Assembly (NCBI GenBank): GCA_001769035.1
Contig: MENF01000187.1
Coordinates: 1 to 55,956, forward strand
Source of the DNA: Bacteroidetes bacterium GWA2_32_17
GTDB taxonomy: Bacteria > Bacteroidota > Bacteroidia > Bacteroidales > GWA2-32-17
DNA: 55,956 bases
Direction: 5' to 3'
A program made the position numbers and the translations under genes. Positions 52,243 through 55,956 of this stretch are shown here, piece after piece. A model generated the notes under the pieces. It did no database searches. It saw only the letters and a list, made by a program, of their open reading frames with translations, and had not been told where the DNA came from. Position 1 is the stretch's first letter; each line of letters opens with the position of its first letter.

Positions 52243-52758
52243 ATGTCATTAAGCATTAGAAAAGTAAAAACAACCGACCTCGATTTAAAAGACCGCCTTG
52301 TGTCCATTAATAGGGTTACTAAAGTTACAAAAGGTGGACGTCATTTTAGCTTTGCAGCTATTGTAGTTGTTGGAAATGAAAATGGTATAGTCGGTTATGG
52401 TTTAGGTAAAGCTAACGAAGTAACTACTGCCATTGCAAAAGGTGTTGAAGACGCAAAGAAAAACCTTATTAAAGTGCCTATTTTTAAAGGAACAATTCCT
52501 CACGAACAAGTATCAAAATATGGCGGTGCACAAGTATTTTTAAAACCAGCATCAGGTGGTACGGGAGTTAAAGCTGGTGGTGCTATGCGTGCAGTATTAG
52601 AAAGCGTTGGAATTAAAAATGTACTTGCAAAATCAAAAGGTAGTTCAAATCCACATAATCTTGTAAAAGCTACAATGGCTGCATTACTCGAGTTGCGTGA
52701 TGCTTATACTGTTTCTAATCAAAGAGGCATTTCAATGGATAAAGTATTTAATGGATAA
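52243..52758 (+). CDS. rpsE: 30S ribosomal protein S5
   Basis: A 171-residue protein that guards decoding accuracy with S4. The N-terminal double-stranded RNA-binding part has [24 protein letters not shown], followed by [17 protein letters not shown], and the C-terminal domain has [18 protein letters not shown] and [18 protein letters not shown]. Landmarks are complete. rpmD follows 4 bp after the stop. Confidence 0.97.
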   Translation: MSLSIRKVKTTDLDLKDRLVSINRVTKVTKGGRHFSFAAIVVVGNENGIVGYGLGKANEVTTAIAKGVEDAKKNLIKVPIFKGTIPHEQVSKYGGAQVFLKPASGGTGVKAGGAMRAVLESVGIKNVLAKSKGSSNPHNLVKATMAALLELRDAYTVSNQRGISMDKVFNG

Positions 52759-52762
52759 TAAA

Positions 52763-52945
52763 ATGACAAAAATTAAAGTTACTCAAACAGGAAGCAGAAA
52801 TGGCTGTACTCAAAGACAAAGAAAAACTCTTGATGCTTTGGGACTAAAAAAAATGCATCATACTGTTGAGCACGATGCAACACCACAAATTTTAGGTATG
52901 GTAAATAAAGTACATCATTTAGTAAAATTCGAAAAATCGAAATAG
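52763..52945 (+). CDS. rpmD: 50S ribosomal protein L30
   Basis: A 60-residue protein with the normal L30 fold. I start at the ATG at 52763 (MTKIKVTQTGSRNG); the longer frame starting inside rpsE is a shadow. QRQRKTLDALGLKKMHHTVEHDATPQILGMVNKVHHLVKF matches the family core (L..LGL.K....V...T..I.GM...V.H.V). It overlaps no gene. The stop is followed by two heptad hairpins. Confidence 0.94.
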   Translation: MTKIKVTQTGSRNGCTQRQRKTLDALGLKKMHHTVEHDATPQILGMVNKVHHLVKFEKSK

Positions 52946-52952
52946 ATGAGCA

Positions 52953-53021
52953 AATAGTTTTTAGTTTCTGGTTTGAAGTTTTTAACAATCTCAAACATTA
53001 AGAACTCCAAACTATAAACAA
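52953..53021. repeat. First heptad hairpin between rpmD and rplO
   Basis: Left arm ATAGTTT, TTAGTTT, CTGGTTT, GAAGTTT; TTAACAATC turn; right arm TCAAACA, TTAAGAACTCCAAACTATAAAC. ATAGTTT pairs with AAACTAT at the ends. Imperfect but clearly built on a 7-bp step. Confidence 0.8.
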
Positions 53022-53051
53022 ATAAAAAAGGAATGAAATTTAAATATAAAC

Positions 53052-53143
53052 AGATAGTTTGAAGTTTTAGGTTTGAAGTTTCGGGTTTCGGGTTTTTGAT
53101 AACCATAAACTAAAAACTCCAAACCAAAAACCAAAAACTTAAA
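53052..53143. repeat. Second heptad hairpin between rpmD and rplO
   Basis: Left arm has six NNNGTTT units (ATAGTTT, GAAGTTT, TAGGTTT, GAAGTTT, CGGGTTT, CGGGTTT), then a TTGATAACCA turn, and the right arm five NAAACNN units (TAAACTA, AAAACTC, CAAACCA, AAAACCA, AAAACTT). It ends 14 bp before the rplO ATG. The two hairpins share their first bases (AGATAGTTT) with those at 48009 and at the window end. Confidence 0.9.
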
Positions 53144-53156
53144 AAATAAAGGAATT

Positions 53157-53606
53157 ATGGATTTAAGTAATTTAAAACCAGCAGAAGGCTCAATAAAAAA
53201 CGAGAAAAAAAGATTAGGACGTGGACAAGGTTCTGGTAAAGGTGGAACATCTACTCGTGGTAACAAAGGAGCAAAATCACGTTCTGGCTACTCTCGTAAA
53301 CGCGGATTTGAAGGCGGACAAATGCCTATTCAAAGAACCTCACCTAAATTTGGATTTAAAAATATTAATAGAATAGAATACAAAGCTGTTAATATTAAAG
53401 ATATTCAACGTCTTGCCGAAGAACAAAATTTAAGCTCAATTGACCCGGATATATTATACGAATATGGAATGATTCCTAAAAATTGTCTCGTGAAAATTCT
53501 TGGTGTTGGTACATTAACAAAAAAAGTTGAAGTTAAAGCACACGCATTTAGTGCTACCGCTCAAAAAGCTATTGAATCATTAGAAGGTACAGTAATTAAA
53601 CTATAA
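53157..53606 (+). CDS. rplO: 50S ribosomal protein L15
   Basis: A 149-residue protein, with the glycine-rich N-terminus (MDLSNLKPAEGS, RLGRGQGSGKGGTSTRGNKGAKSRSGYSRKRGFEGGQMP) threading through rRNA and a globular C-terminus (VKILGVGTLTKKVEVKAHAFS). AGGA at about 53148 is one of the few SD-like sequences in the operon. secY follows 10 bp later. Confidence 0.97.
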   Translation: MDLSNLKPAEGSIKNEKKRLGRGQGSGKGGTSTRGNKGAKSRSGYSRKRGFEGGQMPIQRTSPKFGFKNINRIEYKAVNIKDIQRLAEEQNLSSIDPDILYEYGMIPKNCLVKILGVGTLTKKVEVKAHAFSATAQKAIESLEGTVIKL

Positions 53607-53616
53607 GATTTTATTA

Positions 53617-54948
53617 ATGAAAAGATTAATCGAAACCATAAAAAATATTTATAAAATTGAAGAACTTCGTTCCCGAATCCTTTATACTTTAGGTATTTTA
53701 CTTATTTATAGACTTGGTTCTTTTGTCGTATTACCCGGTATTGATCCTAATCAATTAGATAATTTAAAACAACAAACTTCTGAAGGAATTCTTGGCTTAC
53801 TTGATATGTTTTCGGGAGGTGCATTTTCTAATGCTTCAATTTTTGCACTTGGTATTATGCCTTATATTTCCGCATCTATAGTTATTCAATTAATGGGAAT
53901 TGCAGTTCCTTATTTCCAAAGATTGCAAAAAGAAGGTGAAAGCGGTCGTAAAAAGATAACACAAATTACCCGTTATTTAACAGTTCTTATTCTTTTACTT
54001 CAAGCTCCAAGTTATTTAACTAATCTACATGCTCAATTACCTGTTGAAGCTTTTGTTTTAACAGGAAATTTCTTCACAATATCCTCAATACTAATACTTA
54101 CAGCAGGAACAATTTTTGTAATGTGGCTTGGCGAAAAAATTACAGATAAAGGTATTGGAAACGGTATTTCATTAATAATTATGATTGGTATTATAGCACG
54201 TTTGCCTTTTGCATTCGGAGCTGAATTTGCATCACGTATAGAAGGTGGTGGTGGATTGGTAATATTATTAGTTGAAGTAATTATGTTTTTATTAGTAATT
54301 GCGGGCAGCATTCTTTTAGTTCAGGGAACACGCAGAATACCAGTTCAATATGCTAAAAGAATTGTAGGAAATAAACAATACGGTGGAGTTCGCCAGTATA
54401 TTCCTCTAAAAGTTAATGCTGCTGGAGTTATGCCAATTATTTTTGCTCAGGCACTTATGTTTATTCCAACCATGATAGCCGGTTTTACCGATTCAGGTTC
54501 TGGTTTTGCCGCTGCATTTACTAGATATACAAGTTTTTGGTACAATTTTACATTTGCATTATTAATAATTGTGTTTACATATTTTTATACAGCTATTATT
54601 ATGAATCCTGTTCAAATGGCTGATGATATGAAAAAAAACGGAGGTTTTATTCCAGGTGTTAAACCCGGTAAAAAAACTTCAGAGTTTATAGATTCTATTA
54701 TGTCTAAAATAACACTACCCGGTTCTATTTTTCTTGCATTTATTGCTATAATGCCTGCATTTGCAGGATTAACAGGAGTTAATAATCAGTTCGCACAATT
54801 TTATGGTGGAACTTCTTTATTGATTTTGGTAGGTGTAGTATTAGATACTTTACAACAAATTGAAAGTCATCTCCTTATGCGTCATTACGATGGATTAATG
54901 AAATCTGGTCGTATTAAAGGTCGTGCATCTGGAGCTGCTGCAATGTAG
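53617..54948 (+). CDS. secY: Protein translocase subunit SecY
   Basis: A 443-residue inner-membrane protein with ten transmembrane segments, the channel of the Sec pathway that exports the signal-peptide proteins seen in this window. RLGSFVVLPGID marks the N-terminus, GIMPYISASIVIQLM the plug-side second helix, and GGIxxGNGISL-like GKGIGNGISLIIM and RRIPVQYAKR are family motifs. PVQMADDMKKNGGFIPGVKPGKKT is the large cytoplasmic loop that meets SecA and ribosome. Normal length and position in the spc cluster. Confidence 0.98.
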   Translation: MKRLIETIKNIYKIEELRSRILYTLGILLIYRLGSFVVLPGIDPNQLDNLKQQTSEGILGLLDMFSGGAFSNASIFALGIMPYISASIVIQLMGIAVPYFQRLQKEGESGRKKITQITRYLTVLILLLQAPSYLTNLHAQLPVEAFVLTGNFFTISSILILTAGTIFVMWLGEKITDKGIGNGISLIIMIGIIARLPFAFGAEFASRIEGGGGLVILLVEVIMFLLVIAGSILLVQGTRRIPVQYAKRIVGNKQYGGVRQYIPLKVNAAGVMPIIFAQALMFIPTMIAGFTDSGSGFAAAFTRYTSFWYNFTFALLIIVFTYFYTAIIMNPVQMADDMKKNGGFIPGVKPGKKTSEFIDSIMSKITLPGSIFLAFIAIMPAFAGLTGVNNQFAQFYGGTSLLILVGVVLDTLQQIESHLLMRHYDGLMKSGRIKGRASGAAAM

Positions 54949-54965
54949 TTAAAAAACGTTCTTTG

Positions 54966-55736
54966 ATGGTCTTATATAAAACTGACGAAGAGATTGAACT
55001 AATTAAGCAAAGTTGTCAATTGCTTTCAAAAACTTTTGGTTACATTAAACAATTTATTGTACCAGGAGTAAAAACAATTGAAATTGACAAAAAAGCTGAA
55101 GAATTTATTCTCAATAATGGTGGAATACCATCTTTTAAAGGTTACCATGGTTTTCCAAATGCACTTTGCATTTCTATAAATGATAAAGTAGTACACGGAA
55201 TCCCATCAGATTATGAAATAAAAGATGGTGATATAGTTTCGGTTGATGGAGGTTTAATTTTAAATGGATTTCATAGCGATACGGCTTATACATTCGAAGC
55301 CGGTGCTGTAAGTTCCGAAAAAAAATTATTACTTAAAATTACCAAAGAAGCTCTGTATAAAGGAATAGGACAAGCTGTTGAAGGTAATAGAATAGGAGAT
55401 ATTGGAAGTACCATTCAACATCATGCCGAAAGTAATGGTTATTCAGTAGTTAGAGAGCTAATTGGTCATGGAATAGGTAAAAACTTACATGAAGAACCAG
55501 AAGTTCCTAATTACGGAAAAAAAGGCAGAGGATTACAAATTCGTCAGGGTCTAGTAATTGCAATTGAACCAATGGTTAATATGGGTAAAAAAGAAATTAA
55601 ACAATGGAAAGATGGTTGGACTATTTCAACAAGAGATGAAAAACCTTCTGCCCATTTTGAACACACAGTTGCAGTACGAAAAGGAAAGACCGAAATATTA
55701 ACGACATTTGATTATATAGAAAAGAATAATAATTAA
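54966..55736 (+). CDS. map: Methionine aminopeptidase, type I
   Basis: A 256-residue cytosolic enzyme that removes the initiator methionine. The metal ligands are visible: Asp in SVDGGLILNGFHSDTAY (about residues 95-111, two Asp), His in IGHGIGKNLHEEP (about 170), Glu in IEPMVNMG (about 203) and Glu in FEHTVAV (about 234). I use the ATG at 54966, not the TTG at 54963. The gene follows secY by 17 bp, as is usual in Bacteroidota, and infA would be expected next, beyond the window. Confidence 0.97.
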   Translation: MVLYKTDEEIELIKQSCQLLSKTFGYIKQFIVPGVKTIEIDKKAEEFILNNGGIPSFKGYHGFPNALCISINDKVVHGIPSDYEIKDGDIVSVDGGLILNGFHSDTAYTFEAGAVSSEKKLLLKITKEALYKGIGQAVEGNRIGDIGSTIQHHAESNGYSVVRELIGHGIGKNLHEEPEVPNYGKKGRGLQIRQGLVIAIEPMVNMGKKEIKQWKDGWTISTRDEKPSAHFEHTVAVRKGKTEILTTFDYIEKNNN

Positions 55737-55956
55737 ACAGAAATAGATTGAAATAGATTGATAAAAAAGATTGAAATGATTGATAAAACAAGATTGAAAT
55801 AGATAGAAATAAATTGAATTATAGGTTATTGAGTTAATAATTATTAAGTTAATAACCAATAACTAAATAACTTAATAACAAATAACTTGATAAAGTAAAA
55901 AGTGGGAAGTTAAAACAATAAACATAAAAAGATAGTTTGAAGTTTCAGGTTTTCAA
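55737..55956. repeat. Repeat-filled spacer after map
   Basis: It holds GAAATAGATT-type units at about 55740-55815, then AATAACTTAATAACAAATAACTT near 55860-55888, both modules shared with the spacer after rpsN (50233-50388). It ends with AGATAGTTT, GAAGTTT, CAGGTTTT, the left arm of a heptad hairpin cut by the window end. No gene is visible. Confidence 0.75.

Noticed and set aside
8946-53143. Intrinsic DNA curvature from phased A-tracts as the explanation for the heptads
   Set aside because: Curvature needs a spacing near 10.5 bp; AA steps every 7 bp are distributed around the helix and largely cancel.

Overview
The window comes from a low-GC member of the Bacteroidota, probably an anaerobic or facultative environmental lineage close to the Bacteroidales. 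The evidence is the str-S10-spc gene order with fusA directly before rpsJ, promoters of the TTG-N19-TAnnTTTG type, start codons mostly without Shine-Dalgarno sequences, a type IX secretion (T9SS) gene (porQ), two large exported proteins with T9SS C-terminal sorting domains, and the alternative GlmU-like enzyme typical of the phylum. An ADP-forming acyl-CoA synthetase and a PPi-type phosphofructokinase beside an ATP-type one suggest energy-thrifty fermentation.

Layout. 1-4000: small plus-strand genes (guanine deaminase, 3-methyladenine DNA glycosylase, a VapB-like antitoxin with a frameshifted VapC toxin, a macrodomain deacetylase, a UbiA-family prenyltransferase). 4183-5880 (-): a stand-alone GmrSD/DUF262-DUF1524 restriction-type protein. 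6261-9903: a small exported protein, the acyl-CoA synthetase and a membrane protein. 10113-20212: two giant T9SS cargo proteins, one with Ig/PKD-like repeats and one with LamG-like and Calx-beta modules. 20484-24952 (-): tRNA-His with its terminator, lon, and the GlmU-like enzyme. 25095-30279 (+): porQ, cmk, ispH, pfkA and the PPi-type PFK. 30520-34120 (+): an SMR transporter, priA and a methylase. 34342-37868 (-): a four-gene operon of C1 protease, coiled-coil protein, YciB-NUDIX fusion and BadF-type kinase. 37964-39839 (+): a beta-barrel protein and a serine hydrolase lipoprotein. 40204-55736 (+): the ribosomal protein operon from rpsL through secY and map, continuing beyond the window.

The most unusual feature is non-coding. 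Many spacers, including at least eight inside the ribosomal operon, are filled with 7-bp-periodic sequence. The heptads differ from place to place (AACAATR, TAAATCC, CCGAAAC/TTGAAAC, TAGAACA and others) but mostly keep an AA step at the same phase. Several are arranged as two heptad-built inverted arms around a short loop. In one hairpin the two arms differ by exactly one 7-nt unit. A 149/160-bp spacer sequence is present almost identically on both sides of rpsH-rplF-rplR. Nested palindromic mini-elements and dispersed repeats also occur, one of them read in frame inside a lipoprotein leader. I know of no described name or function for this heptad family in Bacteroidota.

Gene functions rest on motifs read by eye; no database search was possible. 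Base composition statements are visual impressions.
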